A stretch of DNA of 64,000 nt from JAVDCA01 sp035293985 (GTDB taxonomy: Bacteria; Pseudomonadota; Alphaproteobacteria; Rhizobiales; Xanthobacteraceae). Location: NCBI GenBank assembly GCA_035293985.1, contig DATGLS010000050.1, forward strand, positions 1 to 64,000, in the 5' to 3' direction. Position 1 is the first letter of the stretch. Every line of letters starts with the position of its first letter. The notes under the pieces are model-generated. The model made no database searches. It had not been told where the DNA came from and worked only from the letters and a program-made list of their open reading frames with translations. Of this stretch, positions 16,011 through 24,020 are shown piece by piece. The position numbers and the translations under genes are program-made.

Positions 16011-16117
16011 TGGTGGTCATATATAATGTAGCCGCATTGAAGCCTGCTGATCTGGCCTTCGGCAAGCCCCCTCCTTACGATGCGGCTCCGCTCGGATTCC
16101 AACGCATAGTACCGCCG

Positions 16118-17314
16118 ATGAATCGCGACGATCGCCTTTCCGCCATCAGCGGCGGACGCTGGCTCATTCTCGCAGTCCTGTTTCTCGCCCGGACCGCGAT
16201 GGGCCTGCAATTTCAGGCCGTGGCGGCGCTGTCGCCGTATGTGATAGCCGATCTCGCGATCGACTACGCGCGGCTCGGCTGGCTGATCGGACTCTATCTC
16301 CTGCCCGGCATCGCGATCGCCTATCCGGGTGGCATGCTCGGCCAGCATTTCGGCGACAAGCGCATCGCGATCCTCGGCATGGCGCTGATGCTGGCGGGCG
16401 GCCTCGCGACCGCGGTCCCCGCCAGCTTTGCGATCGTCGCGGCGGGCCGCATCGTCGGCGGCGCCGGCGCGGTGCTGCTCAACGTGGTGCTCACCAAGAT
16501 GACCACCGACTGGTTCATCGACCGCGAGATCGGCACCGCGTTGGCGATCCTGGTCAGCAGCTGGCCGATCGGCATCGGCATCGCGCTGGCGCTGCTGCCG
16601 TGGCTCGCCGTGCATGCTTCGATCGCGGCCGCATTCGCCAGCACGGCAGGCGCGGCGGCGGCGGTGCTGATCCTCATTGCGCTCATCTATCGCGCGCCGC
16701 CAGCGACGGCGCCGCCAGGCGCGACAACGCGCCCTCGCCTCTCGCCCGCCGAGATCGGCCTTGCCTCGCTCGCGGGCGGCGTCTGGACGCTCTTCAACGT
16801 CGGCTACATCCTGGTCGTGAGCTTCGGGCCGGCGCTGCTGGCCTCACGCGGGCTGTCGGCGCAGGATGCCGGCCTCGTCACCAGCCTCGCGTCGTGGGCC
16901 ATGATCGTCACCATCCCGCTCGGCGGCGTCCTGATCGATCGGGTCGGCCACGCCAGCGCGCTGATGATCGCGAGCTTCATCCTGCTCGGCGTCGCGATCG
17001 CGCTGGTGCCGGCCACGCCTTCGCTCGCGCTGATGACGTTCGTGGGCGCCGTCGCCGGCCTGCCGTGCGGCGCCATGATGGTGCTGCCGGGCGAGGTGCT
17101 CCATCCGCAGAACCGCTCCGCCGGAATGGGCGTCTTCTACACCTGGTACTACATCGGCATGGCGCTGCTGGTGCCGGCCGCCGGCAAGCTGCGCGACGCC
17201 ACCAGCTTGCCCGGCGCGCCATTGTGGTTTGCGGGCGCGCTCGTGATCGGCGCGATGGCGCTGCTGGTTTTGTTTCGCGCGGTCCAACGGCGCGCTTTTC
17301 GCCGGCTAACGTGA
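16118..17314 (+). CDS. MFS transporter (CynX/NimT-like)
   Basis: A 398-residue major-facilitator permease with about 12 hydrophobic helices. The start MNRDDRLSAISGGRW puts a short cytoplasmic N-terminus before helix 1. The conserved loop between helices 2 and 3 reads GGMLGQHFGDKRIAI, and the half-way repeat is GGVLIDRVGHASAL. The overall pattern resembles the cyanate/nitroimidazole-type MFS group. The substrate is not predictable. Its 3' end overlaps the stop of the convergent small membrane protein by 9 bp. The intergenic palindrome just upstream may carry the promoter region. Confidence 0.8.
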   Translation: MNRDDRLSAISGGRWLILAVLFLARTAMGLQFQAVAALSPYVIADLAIDYARLGWLIGLYLLPGIAIAYPGGMLGQHFGDKRIAILGMALMLAGGLATAVPASFAIVAAGRIVGGAGAVLLNVVLTKMTTDWFIDREIGTALAILVSSWPIGIGIALALLPWLAVHASIAAAFASTAGAAAAVLILIALIYRAPPATAPPGATTRPRLSPAEIGLASLAGGVWTLFNVGYILVVSFGPALLASRGLSAQDAGLVTSLASWAMIVTIPLGGVLIDRVGHASALMIASFILLGVAIALVPATPSLALMTFVGAVAGLPCGAMMVLPGEVLHPQNRSAGMGVFYTWYYIGMALLVPAAGKLRDATSLPGAPLWFAGALVIGAMALLVLFRAVQRRAFRRLT

Positions 17315-17653
17315 CCTGAAGTAGTCGCGCACCCCGCTGAGCGGTCCGAACGAACCGTTCGGGCTCGGCGATACCAGGCTTTCATCACTGCACCAACCGG
17401 CGCCTTGCCGCCGCATCTTGCCGGTCTGGTTGTCGAACTCGAACCGTTGGCACTGCCCGCGTTCGTCGGGCGCGAGCTGCACCACCCCGCGATATTGGTC
17501 CCGCGGGATCGGCTTCTCGGGCGTGATGAGCTTGTAGCCCACCAGCGCGGCACTGCCGAGCAGTGCGGCGAAAAACACGAGAACGAACAGGACGCGCGAT
17601 GCCGATTGACCGGTCCTCGCGCGCGCACCCAACTTGTGAACTGCCGTAGCCAT
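17306..17653 (-). CDS. Small single-span membrane protein, paralog of 21545-21895
   Basis: A 115-residue protein: a short cytoplasmic N-terminus (MATAVHKLGARARTGQSAS), one transmembrane helix (RVLFVLVFFAALLGSAALVG), then a soluble domain with YRGVVQLAPDERGQCQRFEF, a MRRQGAGWC cysteine motif and the terminus GVRDYFRSR. The paralog 4 kb away shares all these blocks. Two conserved Cys suggest a disulfide in the periplasm. The upstream context is also partly conserved between copies. No function is known. Its stop overlaps the MFS gene's stop region. Confidence 0.75.
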   Translation of the reverse strand: MATAVHKLGARARTGQSASRVLFVLVFFAALLGSAALVGYKLITPEKPIPRDQYRGVVQLAPDERGQCQRFEFDNQTGKMRRQGAGWCSDESLVSPSPNGSFGPLSGVRDYFRSR

Positions 17654-17911
17654 GCACGCATCTCCCGGTCCGGAGATGTCACGACCGGAGAGCTTAGACC
17701 GTGATGGCTAACGAACGGTTGCGGCTCTGGCGGATCACCGTAGCCCCCGGTCGCTATGAGGACCGGCATCACGCTGGCGCGGCGGTATCGCCCTGGAGGT
17801 GCGTCGTTACGGATGGTTGAGATTGCCAGATGATACGAGAAGGCCGCGGGCGCGTCGCCGCCGGGCTGGGCGCTCAAGCCGAAGATGCTCCGCCAATGGC
17901 CGCGGAGCGCT

Positions 17912-18145
17912 TCAAAGCGCCTTGTCCCGGCTCGAGTCAATGTAGGGATCGAGTTTCTGTCGGATCAGCGGATGAACATCGTTCCGCTTGCGGGCACGAT
18001 GGGTCCGCGATCGCGCCCGATCGGCCAGAACCATCCACGATTCCGCGAGCTCGAGGAGGCGCACCCTGTCCGCCGCGGAACTGGCCCTCTCCGCCAGCCA
18101 CAGCGTGTTCATCGCATTGACCGTGTATTCTTCGTCCTTGGACAC
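17912..18145 (-). CDS. Small helical protein of a family common in Bradyrhizobium-like genomes
   Basis: About 77 residues, with the recognisable core LWLAERASSAADRVRLLELA and ESWMVLADRARSRTH. This pattern (L.LAE.ASSPADKARLLE.A..W..LADRA) is seen in many tiny rhizobial proteins of unknown role. I chose a GTG start at 18145, preceded by AAGGAA; an internal ATG 33 bp later is the alternative. It has no membrane segment. The gap of about 290 bp to the LysR gene contains only the phage-gene relic at 18366. Confidence 0.55.
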   Translation of the reverse strand: MSKDEEYTVNAMNTLWLAERASSAADRVRLLELAESWMVLADRARSRTHRARKRNDVHPLIRQKLDPYIDSSRDKAL

Positions 18146-18365
18146 GCACTCGGTTCCTTGAACGGGCCGCCTCCTCCTGATCCGACGAACGCCCACCCAC
18201 GATGGAACGTTCCTTTGTGTGCCGAACGGCGCACAAGGTTGTTAGATCCCGGCGTGGCCGGCGCATCAGCAGACCGGACGACGGTGTCGCACGGTGAACC
18301 GAGGAACCAAGCGACCGGCACACGCCGCCGCCGGACGCCATCGCGGATGCGCTGCGGAAGGTCTT

Positions 18366-18428
18366 CTCATCGCGCCATTCGCGCGATCGCGTCGAGCCCG
18401 TAGCCGCAGATCGCGGATCTCTGCCGAC
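18366..18428 (-). pseudogene. Relic of the 3' end of a prophage gene (paralog of 27564-28133)
   Basis: The minus strand reads AEIRDLR, then after a small frame slip YGLDAIARMAR and a stop. The intact gene at 27564 ends AEIQNLRYGLNAIARVAR. Only about 60 bp remain. It lies between the small helical protein and the LysR gene and shows that related phage DNA once reached this interval. Confidence 0.55.
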
Positions 18429-18437
18429 GCTAGTGAC

Positions 18438-19337
18438 CTAAGCGGAACTGTGCACGTCGTAGAAGCTCGGGCGCAGCCCTCGCAGCGTCTTAAGAAGCTC
18501 CTGAGCCGGCCAGGAGAGTGCGGCGTCTCTGATGCGTACGATCGAAAATGCACGACGCACTTTCCACGGCATGAATTCGATGATCACGAGGGTTCGGTTC
18601 GCCAGCTCTTCGCTCACCGCAAGCCGGCTGAACGCCGCGATGCCATGGCCGCGTCGCACCGCCGTCTTGATTGCTTCCCACGCCGGCAGCGCCAACCGTC
18701 TGCTCGGCACGATTCCCAGATCGGCCAGTGCGTCGTCAGCAATCACGCGTGTCGCGGATCCCTCCTCGCGCGAGATCCAGGTCAGCGTCTCGAGCTCATC
18801 GCGTGAAATCCGGCGGCCCGCGAAACTCGGCTGCCCGATGATGACGATCTCATCCTCCAACAGTGGCTCGGCCTCGATCTCGGGTGCCGCGACGAAGCCG
18901 CCGGTCACGCCGATGTCCGCGCGGTGTGCGCGCACGGCCTTGATCACCTCCGCAGATGTCGCGAGCTCGAAATGGATACGTATGCCGGGATGCCGCTGTT
19001 GGAAGCCAGCGACGACTTCGGGCAACACGTAGGTGCCTGGCGTCCCGGAAGCCACGATCGTCACGGCGCCGGACATCGGCTCGCGCAACGATGCGAGGCC
19101 ATGCGCCGCTTGACGAAGCAGCGCTTCCGCGCGGAGCACGTGAGCGGCGAGAAAGTCACCCGCCGGCGTCAATGCGCGTGTTCGCCGGTCGATCAACTTG
19201 ACCTCGAGGCTGCGCTCCATGTCGGCGATGTGCTTGGAAACAGCCGGCTGGCTGATGCGCAACTCGTCGGCCGCGCCCGAGAACGAGCCGCGGCGGACGA
19301 ACCCTGAGAATGCACGCAGACGGGCTCCGAGCTCCAT
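18438..19337 (-). CDS. LysR-family transcriptional regulator
   Basis: A 299-residue LysR protein. The N-terminal winged HTH spans RLRAFSGFVRRGSFSGAADE and LRISQPAVSKHIADMERSLE. The effector domain begins SGAVTIVASGTPGTYVLPEV and includes the usual hinge strands. It is divergent from a TctC-type binding-protein gene with 102 bp between starts, the classic LysR arrangement in which the regulator controls its neighbour in response to a ligand. An ATTTA-N12-TAAAT dyad lies 8 bp upstream of its own start. The ligand is unknown. Confidence 0.9.
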   Translation of the reverse strand: MELGARLRAFSGFVRRGSFSGAADELRISQPAVSKHIADMERSLEVKLIDRRTRALTPAGDFLAAHVLRAEALLRQAAHGLASLREPMSGAVTIVASGTPGTYVLPEVVAGFQQRHPGIRIHFELATSAEVIKAVRAHRADIGVTGGFVAAPEIEAEPLLEDEIVIIGQPSFAGRRISRDELETLTWISREEGSATRVIADDALADLGIVPSRRLALPAWEAIKTAVRRGHGIAAFSRLAVSEELANRTLVIIEFMPWKVRRAFSIVRIRDAALSWPAQELLKTLRGLRPSFYDVHSSA

Positions 19338-19344
19338 AACTGGA

Positions 19345-19366
19345 ATTTATATGAACCGCGGTAAAT
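19345..19366. promoter_or_regulatory. Candidate LysR-box dyad
   Basis: ATTTA, 12 bases, then TAAAT, in an unusually AT-rich patch of the LysR/TctC divergent promoter. The T-N11-A core of LysR boxes fits within it. Its place directly upstream of the regulator start suggests autorepression together with control of the binding-protein gene. It is assigned by pattern only. Confidence 0.5.
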
Positions 19367-19439
19367 ATGTATTTTTTTCTTCGACACTTCGCCCCTAGGC
19401 TGACCGCCCTGGATCAAGAGTGCTGGGGAGCTTTAGACG

Positions 19440-20432
19440 ATGCGCATGATCGGCCATTTCCATCCGTTCCGGTTTGCCATTTTGTGCACCGCAGCGGTGG
19501 CAATCGCGACCCTGCCGGTGGCCAGTCCGCAAAGCTCGGCCCAGGGTATGCGCCCGCTGCGGATCGTCATCCCGGTGCCGCCCGGGGGGGCAGGTGACAT
19601 CATTGGCCGCGAACTAGGCGAGCAGATCAGCCGCATCTCCGGGAGCTCGGTGACCATCGAAAACCGTGCCGGCGCCGCAACGATCATCGGCACCGAGCTG
19701 GTCGCGCGCGCATCACCGGACAGCAATACGGTTCTGCTGACGGCGCCCTATTTCCTGATCAGTCCCCAGCTCCGCAAGGTCAATTACGACCCCCTGACCG
19801 ACTTTGTGCCGGTCTGCCATCTGGTTAGCTCGCCAGGGGTGTTTGCCGTCAACAGCGCATCGCCCTACCAGACGCTGACCGACGTCATCGAAGCCGCACG
19901 TGCCAAGCCGGGCACCCTGACATTCGCCAGCGTGGGTCCGGGCAGCCCGCATCATATCGCATTCGAGATGCTCAAGCGGGCCGCCAAGATGGAAATGACC
20001 TACGTCCCGTTTCCCGGCGGCGGACCCGCGATCAACGCACTGCTCGGAGGACATGTCACGCTCGGCATGGCAGAGTACGCACCCTTATCGGCGCACCTCG
20101 AGGCCGGCACCCTGCGCGCGCTCGCGACGAGCGCGAAGAGGCGTGTTGGGCAATTGCCGGACGTCCCAACGGTCGCCGAGCTGGGCTACCCCGATTACGA
20201 AGTCGATATGTGGTGGTCGGTATTTGCTCCGGCGAAGACCTCCCCGATGGAGCTATCGCAACTCTCCCGCTGGTTCGGCGAGGCGCTGCAATCCCCTGAG
20301 CTCAAAGCCAGGTTCGCGATGCAAGGCTTCTCGCCCGTGGGCAGATGCGGTGCGGATTTCGCATCAATTCTGCAGAAGCAATACGAGGACTACGGCCGCA
20401 TCGTGCGCGAAGCTCACCTCGCCATAGAATGA
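19440..20432 (+). CDS. Tripartite tricarboxylate transporter substrate-binding protein (TctC/Bug)
   Basis: A 330-residue periplasmic binding protein with a signal peptide ending near SSAQG. The Bug-family landmarks are RIVIPVPPGGAGDIIGREL, VTIENRAGAATIIGTELVA, PGTLTFASVGPGSPHH and MTYVPFPGGGPAINALLGG. Such proteins deliver carboxylates to TctA/TctB permeases or act as sensors. Neither permease gene is nearby, as is common for orphan Bug proteins. It is divergent from a LysR gene that probably regulates it. The ATG at 19440 has GGGGAG about 12 bp upstream. Confidence 0.88.
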   Translation: MRMIGHFHPFRFAILCTAAVAIATLPVASPQSSAQGMRPLRIVIPVPPGGAGDIIGRELGEQISRISGSSVTIENRAGAATIIGTELVARASPDSNTVLLTAPYFLISPQLRKVNYDPLTDFVPVCHLVSSPGVFAVNSASPYQTLTDVIEAARAKPGTLTFASVGPGSPHHIAFEMLKRAAKMEMTYVPFPGGGPAINALLGGHVTLGMAEYAPLSAHLEAGTLRALATSAKRRVGQLPDVPTVAELGYPDYEVDMWWSVFAPAKTSPMELSQLSRWFGEALQSPELKARFAMQGFSPVGRCGADFASILQKQYEDYGRIVREAHLAIE

Positions 20433-20876
20433 CATCGGAGCGCGCCTGAAAGTCTTTTCCTGGCACTTCTCGCTCCTGCCGCGATGTCCGCGCTACGTCG
20501 GATGATCGAGTCACGGCGACAACGGCGCGCTCTTTGCCGGCTTACGTGACCTGGAGTATATGAGTCGGCTCACCACGACGATCTCGTCCCGCCGCTTCTG
20601 GTCCAGGCGGCTGGCGTGCAACTCCGCCCTCGAATTACGCGCAAAGTTGTCCCAACCCTCGCCCGGGCGCCGTGATGCGCATGACCCGGACGGGGTGTCC
20701 TGCGGTTCTGCGGCGAGTGAGGCGGACGACGATCGACGGCGCGGCCTTCAGCGCAGGGCGGAGATTCGTGACGGGACATCGCGCGCGGGGTTTTCGCTCG
20801 ACCTTGATGCATTCTGGTCACCCTATGATACGTCACAATTTAACGGACCTCACATGAACACGGCGTCCGATCGCCT
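20433..20876. other. Non-coding stretch with a relic duplicate
   Basis: I see no gene here. Bases 20521-20557 match 17286-17322 (AACGGCGCGCT...GCCGG..ACGTGACCTG), the 3' edge of the MFS gene and small membrane gene, so a fragment of that junction was copied here. The remaining sequence shows no coding signal I trust in either direction. Confidence 0.5.
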
Positions 20877-20987
20877 CTGACGAGTATTCCCGAGTGGGGA
20901 CCCGAAAGAATGCCGTATGGCCTGATCGAATTCGCGATCAAAGACCCGAACGGCTATCTGCTGAGCTTCGGACAGCCCGTTGAGTAA
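20877..20987 (+). pseudogene. C-terminal remnant of a glyoxalase/VOC-fold protein
   Basis: Reading to a TAA, the frame gives IPEWGPERMPYGLIEFAIKD, then PNGYLLSFGQPVE. The YG..EFA..DPNGYLL.F pattern is the C-terminal strand and metal-ligand Glu region of VOC (glyoxalase/bleomycin-resistance) proteins. No upstream VOC sequence is present, so this is a 5'-deleted relic. Confidence 0.6.
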
Positions 20988-21118
20988 CTTCCGGCTGCGA
21001 GGCCGGTCCCGGCACATCTCGGACCTGCCGCGACGACCTCTCGGACCCGCCGGGATCTCTGCTCATGCGCCCCCGTCGGGGGTGGAGCGGACATCCCGAG
21101 ATCGTCTAGAATGCCGGG

Positions 21119-21517
21119 ATGGCGAAGAAGGCGACGTTCCGTGGGCGCGCGCTCGCGCCCGAGGAGTCTCAGACGGCGCTGTTCGTCACTGATGAGCAGA
21201 TGATCGCCTTGCTGGGCATCCCGGCCGACGTCGCGCGTGCTGCGATTCGCGACCTCGACCGCGATCCGCGCAGCGGCTTTCCGCAGAAAATCCCGTCGTG
21301 GTGCGAGAGGCGCTGGTGGCCCGCGGTGGTGGGCTATTTCGAACACCGATATGGCTTCGGGTCCGATGCCGAGCGAGGCCGAACCGCCGAACAGGCCCGA
21401 ACAACGCGGCACGAAATCGATCAGCGCACCCGCGAACAGCTCATCGCCGACGCCATCAGGAAGCGCGATGCCATGGCCGAGAGCATTCGGGAAAAAGCGC
21501 CACAGAAGCGCAAATAG
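21119..21517 (+). CDS. Excisionase/AlpA-like small DNA-binding protein
   Basis: A 132-residue protein. Residues ~18-60 read TALFVTDEQMIALLGIPADV, then LDRDPRSGFPQKIPSWCERR and WWPAVVGYFEHRYG. The 'T.EQ...LLGIP', 'DRDPRSGFPQK' and 'R.WWP.V..YF' pattern matches winged-helix excisionase-like proteins found in rhizobial prophages. The C-terminal ~60 residues form a charged helical tail ending EKAPQKRK. It may belong to the prophage remnants on either side. The target site is unknown. Confidence 0.6.
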   Translation: MAKKATFRGRALAPEESQTALFVTDEQMIALLGIPADVARAAIRDLDRDPRSGFPQKIPSWCERRWWPAVVGYFEHRYGFGSDAERGRTAEQARTTRHEIDQRTREQLIADAIRKRDAMAESIREKAPQKRK

Positions 21518-21544
21518 GGGCAGCGACGTGGCGCTGCCGCGCCG

Positions 21545-21895
21545 CTAGCGTGATCTGAAGTAATCGTGCACCCCGCCGAGCGGCCCGGGCGAACGGCTCG
21601 TATCGGACGGCGCGGCCGGCGCCTCGCGGCACCACGTGCCGCCTTGCCGCCGCATGATGCCGGTGCGGTTGTCGAGCTCGAAGCGTTCGCACTCGCCGCG
21701 TTCATTCGGCGCAAGCTGGAGGACGCCGCGATATTGGTCGGGCGCGATCGGCCGCGGGGGCGTGACGAGCTTGAATCCGAACATGGCGGCACCACTGGCA
21801 AGCAGCGCCGCGAAGAGCACGATCACGAACAGGATGCGCGACGCCGATTGACGGCTCCTCGCGCGCGCACTCGCGTTGTATACGGCCGTAGCCAT
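21545..21895 (-). CDS. Small single-span membrane protein, paralog of 17306-17653
   Basis: A 116-residue protein with the same plan as the paralog: MATAVYNASARARSRQSAS, helix RILFVIVLFAALLASGAAMFG, YRGVLQLAPNERGECERFEL, MRRQGGTWC and terminus GVHDYFRSR. The ATG at 21895 aligns with the paralog start; an upstream in-frame ATG (17 codons earlier) is not conserved. Two copies 4 kb apart, with a third fragment of the junction at 20521, indicate local duplication. The function is unknown. Confidence 0.72.
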   Translation of the reverse strand: MATAVYNASARARSRQSASRILFVIVLFAALLASGAAMFGFKLVTPPRPIAPDQYRGVLQLAPNERGECERFELDNRTGIMRRQGGTWCREAPAAPSDTSRSPGPLGGVHDYFRSR

Positions 21896-22149
21896 GCCCG
21901 CATCTCCCGCTCTGGAGATGTCACGATCTGACAGCCTACGCCGCAATGGCTAATAAAGGGCTGCGGCGCGCCATGTTCCGGGGGTCCGGGACTGGCAGGC
22001 TTGTGCGCATCAGGTGTGCCTATTGCGGCGCAGATGACCGATCCCGGCGCATGGCTGCGCATGCTCAAAATCGGCCGAGCGTACGAGAAGGTGGCGGTCG
22101 TCGAAGCTGCTCGGCGCCGCGCACGGCGCGGACATGTCCCGGTTCACCA

Positions 22150-22343
22150 GTGCCAGCCGCGCCGGCATGTCCGCCAGCGCTACGTAGAATGCCGGATACC
22201 GGCCAAAACGATTTCATCAGAGACTGCCGTTACCGCCGTGTGGGGCGGCGGACCGTCGACCCCGGATGAGAGCGTGGCGCTCTTGTCCGGGGCTTTCGCG
22301 GCTTGCCGCAGACCGATCCCGAGCCCCGCGGAGGGCTCGCCGG
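22150..22343 (+). repeat. Upstream half of a ~380-bp duplicated segment (copy A)
   Basis: This matches 27160-27336 (copy B), including CAGCGCTACGTAGAA, GGCCAAA.CGATT.CATCAGA, GTGTGGGGCGGCGG and a hairpin CCCCGGATGAGAGCG, TGG, CGCTCTTGTCCGGGG. The hairpin is of the 'CCCGGATGAG' type common in rhizobia. The duplication continues into the zinc-ribbon gene or pseudogene that follows. Confidence 0.7.
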
Positions 22344-22525
22344 ATGGCCAAGCGTGAGAGGGGCGTGCGACCACAACCGAGGCTGCTCGCGTGTGCCCAC
22401 GGTGTTCCGGTTCTATGAACTTGCTCATGACGGTGCGTTCGCGAACGCAGGACCGGCCTGCCTTCCTCCTCTACGTCTGTCGGTCATGTGGGCATACGGA
22501 TCGAGTCCCGTGCCCACCCGCATGA
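22344..22525 (+). pseudogene. Frameshifted copy of the small zinc-ribbon gene
   Basis: It starts ATGGCCAAGCGTGAG, like the intact gene at 27337, but loses the internal GAGAGCAAGCCT repeats and shifts frame. In the second frame it reads VCPRCSGSMNLLMTVRSRTQ, then DRPAFLLYVCRSCGHTDRVP and stops. Both CxxC knuckles are intact, so only the N-terminal junction is broken. It is read as a decayed duplicate. Confidence 0.75.
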
Positions 22526-22677
22526 AGCTAACGTCGGTGTCTTAGGCCCCCGCGAGACCGGTTATCATCGACCAGTTATCCGAAACATTGCGCCGCTGGT
22601 CTCCACTTCCGGTCAGGGTCAGACGGTTTCTTTTCGGGTCACGCTCGAGCGCCACGAGATCGTCGAGCATACCCATT

Positions 22678-23829
22678 TCACCCTCGACAACTGTTTGGCG
22701 TCCCAGAGTGGAACGGCCTGCCTCGGGCGCCGTACCGAGGTAGACTCCCGGCGGCAACCGGCCCGTCGGCGTCGCGCTCGGTGACGGTGCGATTTCGGCC
22801 GCCCCGCTTGGCCGCATACAGCGCCCGGTCGCATCGCTCGATCAGCTCGGCCAACGTCTCTCCGGGAACGAACTGTGCGACACCGACGGACACGGTGACA
22901 CGGGCCAGAGCCTCCCCGGTGGCTCGGCGCGTGACCTGGCGCTTCGCGATCGTCTGTCGGATCCGCTCCGCCGCCTCCTCGCAGCGAGCGAGGTTCGCAC
23001 CGGGAAGGACCCCGACGAGCTCCTCGCCGCCATATCGCGCCGCGAGATCGTCTCCGCGCAATCCTTCCTTGAGCACGCTGGCGACGAGACGAATGACTTG
23101 ATCGCCGAATTGGTGGCCGAACCGATCGTTGAATTGCTTGAAGTGGTCTATATCGATCATCAGGAGGCTCAACGGTTGCCCGCTTTCCATCGCGAGCATC
23201 TGCGCGCGGCGGCAAAACTCCCCCAGCGCGTGCCGGTTCGCGAGCCCTGTGAGAGGGTCCGTATTGGAGCGCTGCTCGGCTGCCGCCAAAGTGTTGCGGA
23301 CTTTTTCCAGCTCGCGAAGCGAGGCGCTGAAGTGCGATTCCGCGTCGGCGGCGCGCGTCGTCGCCTTCGCGAGCTCGTCGAGCAGCGCCTTGATGATCTG
23401 CGCGGCATCTTCGCCTTCGCCGATCTGCGCCGCGACCGATCCGAGCGCATTCATATGTTCGCGGTTCGCCTCCAGCGAGCGTTGCACGAATCGACGCGCT
23501 TCGGCGAGGATGCGGCCCAAGCGATCGGTGACCTCTTGGTCGGCGCGATCGGGGAGCGGCGCCGCAAAGGTCGAGAACAGGCTGCGGTTCGTCGCGGCAT
23601 CGAACGAACGCTTGTTGCTGATCAGGATCTCGATGGTTCTCGTCAACTCCGGCGTGCGGCCGAGCGCGAACTTGAACCAGACCTCGAAGTTCTCCGGGGT
23701 GCTTTCGACGCCATGCCGGGTCATCAGTTGAAGGGCACGGCTTGCCACCGAGATGGCATCCTCGCCCGAAGCGTGCGGCATCGGCTCGTCGCCCTCGCGC
23801 GAGCCCTCGAATGGCGGCTGACCCGACAT
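22678..23829 (-). CDS. Diguanylate cyclase (GGDEF)
   Basis: A 383-residue soluble protein that should make cyclic di-GMP from GTP. The GGDEF domain occupies roughly residues 190-350: DPLTGLANRHALGEF, MIDIDHFKQFNDRFGHQFGD, and active-site RYGGEELVGVLPG near 266. RGDD, five residues before GGEEL, fits an inhibitory I-site (RxxD). The N-terminal ~180 residues are helical (GVESTPENFEVWFKFALGR is shared with many alphaproteobacterial cyclases), with no membrane segment. The start has GAGGGGAAC upstream. It sits next to a PAS-GGDEF-EAL gene on the same strand, so both halves of c-di-GMP turnover are local. Confidence 0.9.
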   Translation of the reverse strand: MSGQPPFEGSREGDEPMPHASGEDAISVASRALQLMTRHGVESTPENFEVWFKFALGRTPELTRTIEILISNKRSFDAATNRSLFSTFAAPLPDRADQEVTDRLGRILAEARRFVQRSLEANREHMNALGSVAAQIGEGEDAAQIIKALLDELAKATTRAADAESHFSASLRELEKVRNTLAAAEQRSNTDPLTGLANRHALGEFCRRAQMLAMESGQPLSLLMIDIDHFKQFNDRFGHQFGDQVIRLVASVLKEGLRGDDLAARYGGEELVGVLPGANLARCEEAAERIRQTIAKRQVTRRATGEALARVTVSVGVAQFVPGETLAELIERCDRALYAAKRGGRNRTVTERDADGPVAAGSLPRYGARGRPFHSGTPNSCRG

Positions 23830-24020
23830 GTTCCCCTCGTCGAGCAAAATATCGCCGAATGGTGAGCGCAACCTAAACGCCACCGGGGCGCTGCGAAAAC
23901 CCGCGCGCAACAACCTCGCAGGGACGGCGCGCTCGGCTGCTTCCCGAAGTTGCTTCCCGAAGTTGCTTGTCGCGCCGGGCAGGAGCGGCCAGTTCTACCG
24001 AACTGCGCGAGCAGGCGGCC

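Noticed and set aside
20570..20836. Minus-strand frame between the TctC gene and the VOC relic
   Set aside because: Arg/Pro/His-rich with no motif or start signal; treated as non-coding.
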